From NCBI GenBank assembly GCA_964410645.1, contig CAYPHV010000023.1:1-20118 (forward strand): 20,118 nt of DNA, read 5' to 3'. The translations under genes were made by a program, and so were the position numbers. The notes below the pieces were generated by a model. That model had not been told where the DNA came from. It made no database searches and was given only the letters and a program-made list of their open reading frames with translations. Below are positions 19,365-20,118 of the stretch, in pieces. The DNA is from JALTBU01 sp964410645. GTDB taxonomy: Bacteria; Campylobacterota; Campylobacteria; Campylobacterales; Nautiliaceae. Positions within the stretch are counted from its first letter, which is position 1. Every line of letters starts with the position of its first letter.

Positions 19365-20118
19365 ATGTGTTCAATCGTAGGAATTTACGGTAATGAAAAT
19401 TCAAGTAAACTCGCTTACTATTCTCTTTTTTCAATGCAGCACCGCGGTCAGGAAGCAGCAGGAATCAGCACAACCGATGGAAAACATATTAAAACTGTAA
19501 AAGACAGGGGACTGGTTACTCAAATATTCAAAGAAAAACACTTTAATATTTTAAAAGGAGATATATCAATAGGTCATACAAGATATTCCACCGCAGGCGA
19601 CGATTCGATTCTTGACGCCCAGCCTGTTTTTGCCAGATACGGACTTGGAGAAATTTCAATCGTTCATAACGGAAATTTGGTTAACGCAAAAGAAATAAGA
19701 AAAGAACTTACAAAAAAAGGCGCTATTTTCCAAACAAATATGGATACAGAAAATATAATCCATTTGATTGCCAAAGATTATACAAAAAACACTTTAAAAC
19801 AAAGAATAATTGATGCTATGAAAAAAATAAAAGGAGCTTTTTCTCTTGTTATTTTGAGCAGAACCAAAATGTTTGCCATACGCGACCCATTCGGATTCAG
19901 ACCTCTTTCTCTTGGTAAAATACGTTCGGGTGGATATATTGTTGCCAGCGAAACATGCGCTTTTGAACTTGTGGGAGCTGATTTTATAAGAGACATAAAA
20001 CCCGGGGAAATGGTTATTTTTGAAAACGAGAAAATCAAAAGCGAAATGATTTTTGAACCTACTCCCAAACAGTGTATTTTTGAATATATCTATTTTGCAA
20101 GACCCGACAGCAATGTGT
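19365..20118 (+). CDS. purF: Amidophosphoribosyltransferase, N-terminal part (cut by window edge)
   Basis: PurF makes phosphoribosylamine from PRPP and glutamine, the first committed step of purine synthesis. The start 'MCSIVGIYG' puts the Cys2 nucleophile of the Ntn-type glutaminase domain at the N-terminus, once Met is removed. Further blocks are 'MQHRGQEAAGI', 'GHTRYSTAG', 'IVHNGNLVNA' and 'RDPFGFRPLSLG'. About 251 codons are visible; the phosphoribosyltransferase domain lies beyond base 20118. AAGGATTAAA overlaps the dapB end as ribosome site. The dapB-purF order occurs in Campylobacter as far as I recall. Confidence 0.95.
   Translation, partial: MCSIVGIYGNENSSKLAYYSLFSMQHRGQEAAGISTTDGKHIKTVKDRGLVTQIFKEKHFNILKGDISIGHTRYSTAGDDSILDAQPVFARYGLGEISIVHNGNLVNAKEIRKELTKKGAIFQTNMDTENIIHLIAKDYTKNTLKQRIIDAMKKIKGAFSLVILSRTKMFAIRDPFGFRPLSLGKIRSGGYIVASETCAFELVGADFIRDIKPGEMVIFENEKIKSEMIFEPTPKQCIFEYIYFARPDSNV

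Noticed and set aside
1..20118. CRISPR arrays, rRNA, prophage or intact transposase
   Set aside because: I saw no regularly spaced repeats, no rRNA signature and no recombinase or transposase motifs. The palindrome at 5374-5543 is the only mobile-element candidate.

Overview
The window looks like a piece of a draft chromosome from an AT-rich Campylobacterota (epsilonproteobacterial) species. The metabolic genes point to a sulfur-respiring, possibly thermophilic anaerobe of the Nautilia/Caminibacter/Lebetimonas kind. The phylum rests on gene order that I recall from Campylobacter (rluD-type synthase, ffh, rpsP, KH protein, rimM, trmD, rplS; rpsF-ssb-rpsR; trxA/trxB; dapB-purF), on an outer-membrane protein resembling the DUF3373 porins of this phylum, and on A/T-rich promoters with good TATAAT boxes but poor -35 boxes. 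The genus is inference. A run of exactly 100 N at 11418-11517 is a scaffold gap, not sequence.

Layout. 1-4043, minus strand: rpsF-ssb-rpsR-alr-xseA run as a tight operon, followed by the 5' part of flgL, which has its own flagellar-type promoter motif. 4064-4156: a divergent promoter region with phased A/T tracts. 4173-4852, plus strand: tRNA-Met and tRNA-Phe, then a secreted single-cysteine thioredoxin-fold protein. 4873-9846, minus strand: the RNA-processing and translation cluster rluD-type, ffh, rpsP, khpA, rimM, trmD, rplS. Between trmD and rplS this cluster is split by about 700 bp of foreign-looking DNA holding a 170-bp imperfect palindrome and a decayed lipoprotein gene. 10038-16757, plus strand: a small secreted protein of unknown function, a coiled-coil porin, and a three-gene molybdenum oxidoreductase (PsrA/PhsA-like catalytic subunit, four-cluster ferredoxin subunit, 10-helix NrfD anchor). 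16844-20118, plus strand: trxA, an unknown cysteine-free protein, trxB, dapB and the 5' part of purF.

How they fit together. The Mo enzyme, its iron-sulfur subunit and its membrane anchor would pass quinol electrons to a periplasmic sulfur compound such as polysulfide or thiosulfate. The porin just upstream could let that compound in. TrxA and TrxB directly downstream form the cytoplasmic thiol-disulfide system. The rest is housekeeping: ribosome assembly, tRNA modification, protein targeting, cell-wall D-alanine, lysine/diaminopimelate and purine synthesis.

The least expected items are the palindrome and dead lipoprotein gene inside a conserved operon, the cysteine-free protein with a hairpin-masked ribosome binding site between trxA and trxB, the flgL promoter motif, and the unknown secreted protein ahead of the porin and Mo enzyme. 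I found no CRISPR array, rRNA, prophage or intact transposase.
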